Source of the DNA: Candidatus Obscuribacterales bacterium
GTDB lineage: Bacteria > Cyanobacteriota > Vampirovibrionia > Obscuribacterales > Obscuribacteraceae
Length of the DNA stretch: 64,000 bases
Direction: 5' to 3'
Assembly (NCBI GenBank): GCA_019747875.1
Contig: JAIEQI010000126.1
Span: forward strand, 62,001-126,000
Shown: piece by piece, positions 30,761 to 39,423 of the stretch
How the letters are laid out: every line of letters begins with the position of its first letter
Numbering within the stretch: position 1 is the first letter of the stretch
Notes under the pieces: generated by a model
The model's database searches: none
Told to the model about the DNA's origin: nothing
The model's input: the letters and a program-made list of their open reading frames with translations, nothing else
Made by a program: the position numbers and the translations under genes

Positions 30761-32986
30761 TTATTCAGGTCGGGTCGTTGTCGTATATATCGCTTCGTAG
30801 TTCCAATAACTGCCAAAGACTTTTCGCACGTAATCACGTGTTTCTAAGAATGGAATGTTTTCCACGAAAGCGTCCAAATCTGCTGTCGAGATCTTTTTGC
30901 GCCATGAAGCAACTGCGTTGGGACCGCCGTTGTAGCTGGCCACGGCGAATAGCGCGCTGCCCTCGTGGCGACCCATCGTGTAAGCGATGTAATCGATTCC
31001 GAATTTGATGTTGTTTTCGGGTTTGTGAATATCCTTGTTTCCATTTAGTTTCACGCCCAAGCGCTTTGCGACGCCCATTGCTGTGCCAGGCAGCAATTGC
31101 ATCAGGCCCAATGCGTTTGAACTGCTAACAGCCTGTATGTTGTACCGCGATTCCTCCCTTATCAAAGCTTGGGCAAGGAATGGATCGACTTTCTTTAACT
31201 GAGCTTCCGCTGAGATGGTGTTTGCGTGCAGGAGCGGATAGGCGATCCGCCATCGCAAATCCGTTTTGGATGGTCGCCCCTGCAGCTCCCGCCCGACGGT
31301 GTTTATAGCTTCCATTGGGCGATTGAGTTTGGCCAGGCAGATGGCAGAGAATTGTGGGTTCTTGCCTTTTGGAAAGAGATCGAGACATTCATCCCATTGC
31401 TGAATTTCAGCCAAATAAGCAACTGTTGGCGAACTGTCCTGCGCTATTCGTTGATATGATACTAGCTGTGGTGGTTCCGGCCAGCTCCAGCCACCCCGCG
31501 ACGCGAGCCTCGGATACTCCGCCAAGTGAAGGTCTAGTGCAGTTCCCCAGCCGCGATCCTTTTTTCCCGTCAGCTCGTTGATTCGTTCTTGCGCGCGCCA
31601 TCCATAATAGTGGTGACCATGTTTGGCTATAGTCTTCTTGTAGGCTTCGATTGCTGCTTCCTTGTGCTTCTGTTTTTCCTCAAGTTTGCCGATCCAATAC
31701 ATGAAGCGAGGACCTGCTCGCGCTTTCTCGTATTTGGCTCCGTAACCGGCGAGTTCTTCGATCAGGTCAGTGTTTCCTTGTCCGTTTTTGATCTTGTTCC
31801 AGGATAGCCACCACGCAGTCTCTGGCCCCCAGTCGGAATCAGGAAAGTCCTTAAGCAGTCGCTCGTAGTATTCTTGGGCAGTCTGATCGTCGGGGGCGCG
31901 TGTTGCAAGATTAAACAACGCTGCATCGCCAAAGCCAGGGCAATTCTCTAAAACTGCTTTCCAAACCTCTATTGCCTCCTGCCGTGTACCGATGCGTGCC
32001 ATTGTTTTGGCTGCGTCAACAACGGCTGCATCTGTTGGATGTTTTGTGATTCCGTCCATGAATGCTGCTTCTGCTTCCGTGCGTCTTCCGGCGCGCAGCA
32101 AGGCATTTGCATACTTGTACCAGGGTTTGCTTCCCGCTTTTGACCATTCTTGTATTGCTTTTGCGCATTCGCCATTTGCATAGTAAGCTTCAGCAAAGAG
32201 TGCATGGTCGGCTGCAGTCAGAGCCGGAGCACTTGTTAGTGGTGGCGCCAATGGTTCTGCCGTAAGAGTCCTTATGATATCGCGGGCAAATCTTCCGTCC
32301 GGGCTTTTAGCGAGATACTGCCGCCAAAGCGCCAGCCCTTCTTCATCGTTCTTTCTTTGGAACTCGCTTTGTCCGAGGTAGTATTTTGCTCCAATGCCGA
32401 ATTGCGATTCCGGTGCTATTTTGGCTACTCGTTTGAATTCGGCTTCCGCCTTATCAGGCTCGTTTCCGCGCAAATAGCTTTGTGCCATCCCGTAGATCGC
32501 TTGTGCGCGAATCTTTGGATTGGCACTTTTTGCTGCCAGAGCCTCTAGGGAGGAGCGAACAAGTTGCTCGTTTCCAAGCGTGTTGGCGCAGTCGGCTATG
32601 TGTAGTTGGCATCGTTCCCACAAGGCGTCTACATCGCTTGCTTCCTTATATAGGTCTGCTGCTTGTGCAAGTTCACTGGCTGTTCCCGACTTTTCCAGTA
32701 AGCGCGCTAGCGCATATGCGATCTTTTCTCTTGATCGGGCGCTAAGAGATTGATTTGCATGCTGTGCAGCCAATTCTCTTTTTCGTTCGGGTACGGACAG
32801 CTTGTCAACGCGCTTGAAAATTGATTCAAGTTCTTTGTCCAAGCTAAGTTCAACTGGAGTGTTTGCGCCAAGCAGTTTCTTGTTTGGGGTTTTATGGTCG
32901 ACAGTTTTGCCTTGTTGGCATAACATCGCGCCAACACCAATCGCCGTTAGAATTAAGGTCGCGGCACGCGACGATATCTGTCTCAT
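30761..32986 (-). CDS. slt: Slt70-type soluble lytic murein transglycosylase with TPRs
   Basis: The 741-aa protein cleaves the MurNAc-GlcNAc bond of peptidoglycan to give 1,6-anhydro products (family knowledge). An N-terminal hydrophobic segment (about residues 8-22) directs export; the cysteine at about 23 does not fit a strict lipobox. Residues about 45-500 are a series of TPR/superhelical repeats. The C-terminal SLT domain (about 600-720) shows the hallmark IREESRYN with catalytic Glu at about 612, then GLMQLLPGTA and ASYNGGPNAV. The length and superhelix-plus-SLT order match Slt70 (usually about 645 aa) with a longer repeat region. The gene precedes the giant surface protein on the same strand, separated by 336 bp. 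Its leader carries two copies of an element also found before the GH63 gene at 55588. Confidence 0.92.
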   Translation of the reverse strand: MRQISSRAATLILTAIGVGAMLCQQGKTVDHKTPNKKLLGANTPVELSLDKELESIFKRVDKLSVPERKRELAAQHANQSLSARSREKIAYALARLLEKSGTASELAQAADLYKEASDVDALWERCQLHIADCANTLGNEQLVRSSLEALAAKSANPKIRAQAIYGMAQSYLRGNEPDKAEAEFKRVAKIAPESQFGIGAKYYLGQSEFQRKNDEEGLALWRQYLAKSPDGRFARDIIRTLTAEPLAPPLTSAPALTAADHALFAEAYYANGECAKAIQEWSKAGSKPWYKYANALLRAGRRTEAEAAFMDGITKHPTDAAVVDAAKTMARIGTRQEAIEVWKAVLENCPGFGDAALFNLATRAPDDQTAQEYYERLLKDFPDSDWGPETAWWLSWNKIKNGQGNTDLIEELAGYGAKYEKARAGPRFMYWIGKLEEKQKHKEAAIEAYKKTIAKHGHHYYGWRAQERINELTGKKDRGWGTALDLHLAEYPRLASRGGWSWPEPPQLVSYQRIAQDSSPTVAYLAEIQQWDECLDLFPKGKNPQFSAICLAKLNRPMEAINTVGRELQGRPSKTDLRWRIAYPLLHANTISAEAQLKKVDPFLAQALIREESRYNIQAVSSSNALGLMQLLPGTAMGVAKRLGVKLNGNKDIHKPENNIKFGIDYIAYTMGRHEGSALFAVASYNGGPNAVASWRKKISTADLDAFVENIPFLETRDYVRKVFGSYWNYEAIYTTTTRPE

Positions 32987-33092
32987 CTTGACCTAAACGC
33001 TCCGGAATTTCGCTGGGCTGCCGCCCTTGTAATTAAGGCGCTCTGGAGTTTCGCTGGGCTATCGCCCTTCTCAACTCCTCCGCTAACTCCTC
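32987..33092 (-). promoter_or_regulatory. Leader with two tandem copies of a dispersed GGGCGATAGCCC-type element
   Basis: Read in the gene direction, this leader contains gcggag…ttgaga-a-gggcgatagccc-agcgaaactccagagcg (distal copy, 33086-33039). A second copy follows (33030-32994): gggcggcagccc-agcgaaattccggagcgttta, ending 7 nt before the transglycosylase ATG. Each copy contains a gggc-loop-gccc hairpin followed by a ccggagcg-like segment. The same arrangement stands before the GH63 gene (55524-55573). Position and orientation relative to the start codon are conserved, which argues for an RNA leader or shared regulatory site rather than random repetition. Confidence 0.5.
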
Positions 33093-33151
33093 CGCTATTA
33101 TTTCAACATGCTAGCATAGGACGGGCAACACTGACCTGAAACGTCAAAGGC

Positions 33152-34309
33152 ATGAATTCAACTAAAATCTACTTGGACAATGCCGCTACCACGCATCCGA
33201 AGCCGGAAGAAGTGTATCTTGCTGCTGACCGCGTTTTTAGGCAGGGCGGTAGTCCTGGGCGATCGGCTCATGAATTGGCTCTTTTGGCATCTAGGCAGGT
33301 CTTTGAATGCAGAGTGAAACTCGCGCAGTTTTTGAAAGTAAAAAATCCCGAGCGCTTGGTTTTCACCCCTGGTTGCACATATGGTATCAACATGGTGTTG
33401 CAGCGATTTCCATTCGCTCAGGGCGATCTCGTTCTCGTGAGCGCACTTGAGCACAACGCGGTGATGCGATGTCTCGATCATTTGCGGCGAGAGAAGGGGA
33501 TTATTGTTGAACAAGTTCCTTACAAGGAAGGCACAATTCTTGATCCTCAACTTTTGAAGTCACTGTTGGAACAAAAGAAACCGAGGCTTTGTGCTTTTCT
33601 CGAGGCAAGCAACGTAACAGGTGAAATGCTTGATCTTCGCTCCGTTGCGACAATATGCCATCAAGCGCAAGTACCCTTGCTAGTGGACGCGGCACAGAGT
33701 GCGGGAGCGTTTCATGAGAGTTTGGATCTTGAGGGTATCAGCTTTTGGAGCGCACCAGCGCATAAAGGACTTTATGGAATGGCCGGACTTGGCATTCTCT
33801 ATGTGTCTCCATTAGCCAGTCTTGATCCGCTAATCAGTGGTGGCACTGGTTCCTTTTCAGAAGGTTTGGACATGCCACCGGCTTTCCCTGATCGGCTGGA
33901 GCCGGGAACGCTCTCTGCTGTGGCTATTGCGGCTTTATCGGCGGGCGTCGATTTTGTTTCCGCGAAAGGTCGAGACTATTTAGCCGAACACGAGCGAATC
34001 CTTTGCAGTTCGTTGATCGATTTTCTCTCTGCTTTTTCTCGCATCAAGTATTACGCTAAGATCGAGCGCAGGGTCGGCTTACTTTCCTTCTTTGTTGACG
34101 GACTTGATTCGGGATATGTTGCCCAGGTTCTTGATCAGCAATACGGTATTTGTGTCAGAGCCGGTCTTCATTGTGCTGCTTCAGCACATCGCACATTGGG
34201 CACTCTTAATGGCGGTTTGGTGAGGGTGAGCTTCTCGGCTTTTAATACGAAGGAAGAGTTAAACGTTCTGTTCAATGCCTTAGAGCAGATTGTCGAAGCT
34301 TCAAAATAA
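33152..34309 (+). CDS. Class V aminotransferase, cysteine desulfurase family
   Basis: A 385-aa PLP enzyme of the NifS/SufS fold that would remove sulfur (or selenium) from cysteine for Fe-S or other thio-cofactors. It opens with YLDNAATTHPKP. PLP contacts are His101 (EHNAVM), Asp179 and Gln182 (VDAAQS), with the Schiff-base Lys205 in SAPAHKGLYG. The candidate catalytic cysteine is Cys341 in VRAGLHCAASAH, a loop of the SufS-like or 'aminotransferase V, TIGR01977-like' group. The length is normal. The ATG is preceded by an aaagg Shine-Dalgarno. No Fe-S scaffold gene is nearby, so this may be an accessory desulfurase. It is followed on the same strand by an alpha/beta hydrolase 43 bp on. Confidence 0.9.
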   Translation: MNSTKIYLDNAATTHPKPEEVYLAADRVFRQGGSPGRSAHELALLASRQVFECRVKLAQFLKVKNPERLVFTPGCTYGINMVLQRFPFAQGDLVLVSALEHNAVMRCLDHLRREKGIIVEQVPYKEGTILDPQLLKSLLEQKKPRLCAFLEASNVTGEMLDLRSVATICHQAQVPLLVDAAQSAGAFHESLDLEGISFWSAPAHKGLYGMAGLGILYVSPLASLDPLISGGTGSFSEGLDMPPAFPDRLEPGTLSAVAIAALSAGVDFVSAKGRDYLAEHERILCSSLIDFLSAFSRIKYYAKIERRVGLLSFFVDGLDSGYVAQVLDQQYGICVRAGLHCAASAHRTLGTLNGGLVRVSFSAFNTKEELNVLFNALEQIVEASK

Positions 34310-34352
34310 TGGTGGATTGTTGTTGAGGGGCGCCGCAACCTGGGGTCGACGA

Positions 34353-35189
34353 ATGGATAAGAATGGAATCCTTTCTTCTCAAGTGATTCAAGCAAATAGC
34401 TTGAAATTCAATCTCTGCTCTCTTGGGAGCGGACCGCCCGTTCTCTTGCTGCATGGCTTTCCTGATTCAAGCAAGCTTTGGCGGCATATTATGGAGCCGT
34501 TGGCTGCAAACGGTTACCGCGTTATCGCATACGATCAGCGTGGTTTTGGCGATTCAGACGCACCGCCTGATGAATCCGATTATGCACTCGATTTGATAGT
34601 ATCGGATGCGGTGGCAATAATTCGGCAGTTGGGAATCTCGGAACCAATTTATATTGTCGGACACGACTGGGGCGCCTTTGTCGGCTGGCTGTTTTGCTTG
34701 CAACATCCGGCGCTGGTCAAGAAATTCGTTGCAGTATCAGTTGGACATCCGCTTGCTTTCAAGCATGCTGGCTTGCAGCAGAAATTGAAGAGCTGGTATG
34801 TATTCTTTTTTCAATTGAGGGGAATCGCGGAGCGAGAGCTTTCAAAGAACGATTGGGCCGCTTTTCGCAGAATGGCTAAGGGCTATCCAGAGTTGACTAG
34901 TTGGATAGCCGATCTCTCACGCCCTGGGCGTTTAACGGCAGCTCTGAACTGGTATCGCGCCAATTTTAGACTCTTTCTTACAAGTAAATTCGGCAAGTGC
35001 AAGGTGGCGACTTTGGGAGTACATAGCCCACAGGATCTGGCTCTAACGGTCAAACAGATGACCGATTCCGCGAAGTACATGGACGCTGCCTGGAAATATG
35101 TAAGCATCGACCAATCGAGCCACTGGATTCCGCTTGATCAACCCGACATTTTGCTTTCGGATATCAGTGACTGGTTCCGAAATCAATAG
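34353..35189 (+). CDS. Alpha/beta hydrolase, epoxide-hydrolase/haloalkane-dehalogenase-like
   Basis: A 278-aa single-domain alpha/beta hydrolase. Motifs seen are LLLHGFPDSS (oxyanion hole, residues 33-40), YDQRGFGDSD, and the nucleophile elbow GHDWGA with Asp105, which points to the epoxide hydrolase/dehalogenase branch rather than serine esterases. The C-terminal catalytic His is about 257 in SSHWIPLDQP. The substrate cannot be read from sequence. I choose the ATG at 34353; an upstream in-frame TTG at 34290 would overlap the aminotransferase gene and adds a non-conserved 21-residue leader. Probably cotranscribed with the aminotransferase. Confidence 0.88.
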   Translation: MDKNGILSSQVIQANSLKFNLCSLGSGPPVLLLHGFPDSSKLWRHIMEPLAANGYRVIAYDQRGFGDSDAPPDESDYALDLIVSDAVAIIRQLGISEPIYIVGHDWGAFVGWLFCLQHPALVKKFVAVSVGHPLAFKHAGLQQKLKSWYVFFFQLRGIAERELSKNDWAAFRRMAKGYPELTSWIADLSRPGRLTAALNWYRANFRLFLTSKFGKCKVATLGVHSPQDLALTVKQMTDSAKYMDAAWKYVSIDQSSHWIPLDQPDILLSDISDWFRNQ

Positions 35190-35210
35190 TGCCAAATTTG
35201 TCCAGAAAGC

Positions 35211-35242
35211 AAAATCCCGAAAGCAGGGCTCTCGGGACTTTA
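35211..35242. terminator. Hairpin between convergent genes, likely bidirectional terminator
   Basis: Arms tcccgaaagc/gctctcggga (one mismatch, 3-nt loop). On the minus strand the stem runs into attttgc; on the plus strand into acttt. It sits 20-50 bp past the hydrolase stop and 120 bp past the stop of the opposing small membrane-protein gene. Confidence 0.55.
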
Positions 35243-35360
35243 CTGAACTCGGGTAAAGGCTTGGGTTCGTTTGTGCTATCAATATAACTTCGCCGGCAGC
35301 CGGTCCATATGTAGTAATGTGCAGTTCTGCCCGCTAGCTCACGCAAAAGGTTATGGCGAA

Positions 35361-35633
35361 TTAGTGCGCATGGTGCTCATGCGGCATTTGGACATTTTCG
35401 CCCTCTGGATCTTGTCCTCTGCTATCTGAATTGAGTCTATTTAGTTTTTCGCTTAACTCCGTCCATGTTTTCTTTCGAAGCTCCGGACTTGCACAATAAG
35501 GGCAAACAACGGCCTTCGATATTGCCAATAAACCACAGAATGCCAGACCCAAGAAGATGAGTGTAACAAGCAGTCCTCGAGCAATGGCAGATTTAACGCC
35601 GTCCATGCGGCTGTTATGATCTTGATTTTGCAT
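35361..35633 (-). CDS. Small membrane protein with CPYC motif
   Basis: This 90-aa hypothetical protein starts MQNQDHNSRM. It has one strong transmembrane helix (about residues 22-43, LLVTLIFLGLAFCGLLAI), then VVCPYC (a CxxC pair at the membrane edge), a charged helix, and a His-rich end (PHEHHAH). An open frame continues upstream to 35834, but that extension reads through a strong terminator hairpin at 35721-35758 and lacks similarity to anything. I therefore take the internal ATG at 35633 as the start. CxxC plus terminal histidines could bind metal; this is inference. Confidence 0.6.
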   Translation of the reverse strand: MQNQDHNSRMDGVKSAIARGLLVTLIFLGLAFCGLLAISKAVVCPYCASPELRKKTWTELSEKLNRLNSDSRGQDPEGENVQMPHEHHAH

Positions 35634-35720
35634 GGTAGTAATCTCAGAGAGCCGAGAGTAAAAGGACAGTTTGCTCCGCTCTCCTGAAAAAGCATATGTA
35701 CAAAACCACAGTGCAAAAGC

Positions 35721-35758
35721 ACAAAAAAGGCCCAGTATGCAGGCTGGACCTTTTTTGT
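35721..35758. terminator. Rho-independent terminator of the response regulator gene
   Basis: Arms acaaaaaagg-c-ccag and ctgg-a-ccttttttgt surround an 8-nt loop. The stem carries A-runs on one side and T-runs on the other, so it can act in both directions. It lies 30 bp past the stop of the response regulator (minus strand). Confidence 0.8.
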
Positions 35759-35787
35759 GTTGTCTAGTTTGCTTCGCGTCTTGGCGA

Positions 35788-36615
35788 TTAATCCATTTCG
35801 AGATCGGCTGCCATCCACTCTTTGAGCTCTTCATCCATCTCTTCGAGCTGGTCGCTGTCGATCAATCCGCGTTTGAAGGCTTCGAAAATTGCTCGCGCTC
35901 TTGTGTTGAATACTTCAACTCCGGAGTTCTCGCGGGCAACCACATTTTGTCCTTTGAGCAGTTTTGCTTCCAGAATAGATACGCGGTTTTGAACACCACG
36001 CACGCTTACATGGCGGCGTTTGGCAATAGCTTTGTCTGTCAGTCCCAGGCAGATATCGACCAGGGTTTCATACTCAATTTCCGAAAGTGACTCGTCTTTT
36101 TTGGTGAGTCGGCTCTTGATGCTGCGCACAACGGGATCGATATAAGGATTGTTGTGTTTGAGAATGCAATTGATTGCATACTCGAATTTCTCATCTGACT
36201 CGGATTTGAGAATGTAGCCGTGGATGGCATCATCAGGCAATACGCGAGCCATATCGCGAACATAAATTTCGCGGTGATACTGTGACCAGAACAAGATTTT
36301 CATCGAAGGATGAAAGTGCCAAATCTGTTGAGCGGCTTTGATTCCGTTCAGGCCAGGCATGGCGATATCCATAATGATGAGGTCTGGCACGTTTTCCATA
36401 GCTAGAGATACGCAATCAGTTCCATTTGCGGCCTCTAAGATCTGGATATTGTCCGGAAACATTCTTTTCATCAGCTCGGCAGCGTGATTGCGCATACCTG
36501 TCAAATCTTCGGCGATCAAGACCACTGTCTTGTTGCGATTAAGTTTTACATCTTTACCAGGGGCCGGCTCTCTGTGTACCGGAATTTTGTTAGTAAAGCT
36601 AAGGGAGTTAAGCAT
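35788..36615 (-). CDS. Response regulator, receiver plus LuxR-type HTH
   Basis: A 275-aa protein. The receiver domain spans about residues 28-150: acidic pair in VVLIAEDLTG, phosphoacceptor Asp83 in LIIMDIAMPGLNG, and the conserved Lys in YILKSESD. The helix-turn-helix at about 180-215 (LSEIEYETLVDICLGLTDKA, then VSVRGVQNRV) is of the NarL/LuxR type, although the third-helix sequence is unusual. An acidic C-terminal tail of about 50 residues (EEMDEELKEW) is extra. The ATG is preceded by gaggt. No histidine kinase gene is adjacent; the divergent neighbour is a Ser/Thr kinase, so cross-talk is possible but unproven. Confidence 0.88.
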   Translation of the reverse strand: MLNSLSFTNKIPVHREPAPGKDVKLNRNKTVVLIAEDLTGMRNHAAELMKRMFPDNIQILEAANGTDCVSLAMENVPDLIIMDIAMPGLNGIKAAQQIWHFHPSMKILFWSQYHREIYVRDMARVLPDDAIHGYILKSESDEKFEYAINCILKHNNPYIDPVVRSIKSRLTKKDESLSEIEYETLVDICLGLTDKAIAKRRHVSVRGVQNRVSILEAKLLKGQNVVARENSGVEVFNTRARAIFEAFKRGLIDSDQLEEMDEELKEWMAADLEMD

Positions 36616-36944
36616 TTGGATTTACCTCAATAAGCTCAGGTATCGCGGTGAACTACGTACCTGATCCTCCTAAAACACGAACAGCATCCCCCAGAATGTT
36701 CCGCACGCCATGGCGCGTCTGCTCGTTTGTAATATCAGTATCGCTTTTGACCTGAGACGCCGGTATGTGGAATGAACCTAAGCCGAACTGAATAAATGGA
36801 CAGTTTCTGCAGTGGGCACCTGTTGAATCGCGCATTGCCTTTTCTGGTGGGAAAAAATGGGGAGAAACGCTTAATATTCACCCCTCTAGGGAGCTGGCAA
36901 GCGCTTACAATATATACATTGTTATAGGATCCCAAGGAGCAGCT
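36616..36944. promoter_or_regulatory. Divergent promoter region with palindrome
   Basis: No supported gene lies in these 329 bp. They separate the divergent response-regulator and kinase genes and must hold both promoters. A palindrome acaat-atatac-attgt (36907-36922) lies 23 bp before the kinase start and could overlap its -10 region (an operator candidate). A Shine-Dalgarno aaggag at 36934-36939 serves the GTG start at 36945. Confidence 0.4.
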
Positions 36945-39356
36945 GTGGAGTCCCGTCAGAAGGGCATTGAAGATCTCAAAAAGGCTTGCGTGGCTTGCGG
37001 GCAGGAGTTCCCCGGAAATTTGGAGCTTTGTCCAGACGATGGTACCTTGCTAACTCCTATTGGCAAGGAGCCTAAAGTTGGCGAGAATTTTGCCGACCGC
37101 TACGAGATTCTTGGAATCATCGGCGACGGCGGCATGGGAAAAGTCTACAAAGCGCGTCACAATTTGATGAAGCGGATTGTCGCTATCAAGATGCTGCTCC
37201 CACACCTGGTCCAGAGTGCTGCTGCCCTTAAGCGCTTTCAACAAGAAGCGCAGGCGGCCAGCGCCCTTAACCACCCGAATATTTTGACAGTCTATGATTT
37301 CGGTATTTCCGACCAGGGTATGCCCTACCTGGTTATGGACTACCTGGAAGGAACCAGTTTGGCTGCATTGCTGCAGGAGCAAGGCTATTTAGCTTCGGAG
37401 CGAGCCATACACATATTTAGCCAGGCTTGCTCGGCATTGGCGCACGCCCACCAGAAAGGTGTCATTCACAGGGATTTGAAACCGGCCAATATCATGCTTA
37501 TTGATTATGATGGGCAGCCGGATTTTCTTAAAATAGTGGATTTCGGTATTGCTAAACTGCTTCAGCCTGACGGCGCTGAACAGCTCACACATACAGGCGA
37601 AGTCTTCGGAAGTCCGTTGTACATGAGTCCGGAGCAGTGCCGCGGGCGGGAACTTGACCCACGCTCTGACATTTACTCACTAGGATGTGTAATGTACCGA
37701 ACCGTCACAGGCAAGCCTGTGTTCTCAGGTCGCGACCCGATGGAGTGCATGTACAAGCAAGTCAACGACATGCCAATGAGTTTCAACGACGTGGTCCCAG
37801 AACTCGGACTCTCGGAAAAACTTGAGTCTGCTATCTTCAGAGCCATTTCGAAAGACGTCGAGGGGCGCTATACAAATATGCTGGAGTTTCGAGAAGCACT
37901 CGAAGCTTGCCGCCAGACACCGCATGCGCCGGCTGGTCACAAGGTCTTTGCAGTGCCGGCGGATTCTCCAAATGCAATTCCAGAAGACTTTCTGACCGAT
38001 CAGTTGAAGCGTCCGAATTTGGCATCCACGCAAGTAGCTGGACCAGCACACAGCTCGGCAACGTCGACAGGCGGTAGCCCTGCGCTTTCTGGCTCCACGT
38101 CTGGGGATGTCGCCAGCTCCGGGGTCTCACCTGTAGTTTCTTCAACTGATTCCGCCGGGACGGCTGCTATCGATGCTAGCTCGCAGACGTCTAGTGGAAC
38201 TTTGCCCCCAATGTCATCTCTGGGCGGTGGTACTGATGGTGGTGCTGCACCGTCTCCGGTTGCGGATTCCAAACCTCCTCAAATGGCGATTATCGGCGGT
38301 GCTATTGGATTGATCGCGATCGGTGCTCTTGCCATGTTCTCAATGAAGGGGCCTGATCATCCTGCGCAACATCCGCTGCAGCCGCCTAAGGACCTGACTC
38401 CCGCTCAAGAACAAAAAGCCAATGTCGCTACGATGATAACTGAAGCAAAGATGCTCATGAATCAAGAAGAGTTTGGCGCCAGTGAGAAGGTATTGAAAGA
38501 TGCCTGGGAAGCTGCGATCGCGCAAAAAGATTCTGACAAAAAACAAATGGAAGTATTGCCGCTGCTGGCAGATGTCTATCAGGAAGGCGATAAGTTTGCT
38601 TTGGCTCAGGAGACTTATGAGAAGCTCATTGATCTGGAGCAGAAGAACAATGTCGATGATCTGACCATTGCGCGCACCAAAATAGATGTGGCATTAATGA
38701 TGTTGCAGCAAGGCTTGAACGACGATGCTCAGCCGCTTTTGAAGGACGCAGAGAAGACCTTGTCGAAGGCCCCACCGAAGGATCAGAAGGGAATTCTGGA
38801 TGTCCTTTATGGATTGTCGAAAATTGCTGTTGGAAATGGCGATTTTAATGGCGCCATTAAGTATCTAGAGCAGGCAATCGCAAAGGAATCACAAAATACC
38901 GGCGGTAATTCTGATGACCTGGCTGAGTATATGCAGTTTCTTGCTGAGATCTATGTAGTTCAAGGGAATCAAAAGCTTGCGCAAACGACTCTTGATAAAG
39001 TCCTGAAGCTCGATCTTCAAAGATTTGGTCCGCAGTCTCCGCAGGTTGGAGATGTTTATAAGGATATGGGGACGCTCGAGTTTCAAAAGGGGCAGCTAGG
39101 GAAGGCTGAGAACTTTTATACAAAATCACTCGAAATTAAACAAAAGGCTTTTGGTGAAAACAGTGTTGCTGCGGCGGAAGTAATGACTGCAATGGCAATG
39201 TTGTATACACGCGAAAACAAATTTAAGCAGGCGGACGAACTCTTCCGCAAAGCCCTGGACATCCGCACGAAAGAACTTGGTGCCGACTCTCCTCAGGCTA
39301 AGCGAACCAAGGAGTTATACGCCAAGCTTCAACAGCGAATGAAGGGGTCCCGTTAG
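36945..39356 (+). CDS. Transmembrane Ser/Thr protein kinase with zinc-ribbon and TPRs
   Basis: An 803-aa protein with a GTG start and a good aaggag site. Residues 15-29 hold CVAC…CPDDG, a zinc-ribbon-like knuckle with three visible cysteines. The kinase domain (about 51-310) is complete: GDGGMGKVYKA glycine loop, AIKML lysine, VIHRDLKPAN catalytic loop, DFGIAK and SPLYMSPEQC activation segment. A Ser/Thr/Pro-rich linker (about 340-440) precedes one membrane helix (about 445-467, IIGGAIGLIAIGALAMF). Residues about 480-795 are TPRs, the last three of the kinesin-light-chain-like 42-residue type. The TPR part would lie outside the cytoplasm, suggesting a sensor kinase. The methyltransferase/TPR gene follows 67 bp later on the same strand. 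Confidence 0.92.
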   Translation: MESRQKGIEDLKKACVACGQEFPGNLELCPDDGTLLTPIGKEPKVGENFADRYEILGIIGDGGMGKVYKARHNLMKRIVAIKMLLPHLVQSAAALKRFQQEAQAASALNHPNILTVYDFGISDQGMPYLVMDYLEGTSLAALLQEQGYLASERAIHIFSQACSALAHAHQKGVIHRDLKPANIMLIDYDGQPDFLKIVDFGIAKLLQPDGAEQLTHTGEVFGSPLYMSPEQCRGRELDPRSDIYSLGCVMYRTVTGKPVFSGRDPMECMYKQVNDMPMSFNDVVPELGLSEKLESAIFRAISKDVEGRYTNMLEFREALEACRQTPHAPAGHKVFAVPADSPNAIPEDFLTDQLKRPNLASTQVAGPAHSSATSTGGSPALSGSTSGDVASSGVSPVVSSTDSAGTAAIDASSQTSSGTLPPMSSLGGGTDGGAAPSPVADSKPPQMAIIGGAIGLIAIGALAMFSMKGPDHPAQHPLQPPKDLTPAQEQKANVATMITEAKMLMNQEEFGASEKVLKDAWEAAIAQKDSDKKQMEVLPLLADVYQEGDKFALAQETYEKLIDLEQKNNVDDLTIARTKIDVALMMLQQGLNDDAQPLLKDAEKTLSKAPPKDQKGILDVLYGLSKIAVGNGDFNGAIKYLEQAIAKESQNTGGNSDDLAEYMQFLAEIYVVQGNQKLAQTTLDKVLKLDLQRFGPQSPQVGDVYKDMGTLEFQKGQLGKAENFYTKSLEIKQKAFGENSVAAAEVMTAMAMLYTRENKFKQADELFRKALDIRTKELGADSPQAKRTKELYAKLQQRMKGSR

Positions 39357-39423
39357 TCAGGTCCGGAACAGGCAGCACATCATTAGCACGTCTGCTTGCG
39401 AGAGCAACAAAGGAAGCTGAGTT

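Noticed and set aside
34290-34352. Extended start (TTG) of the alpha/beta hydrolase
   Set aside because: It overlaps the upstream gene by 20 bases and adds residues outside the hydrolase fold; the ATG at 34353 gives the usual length.
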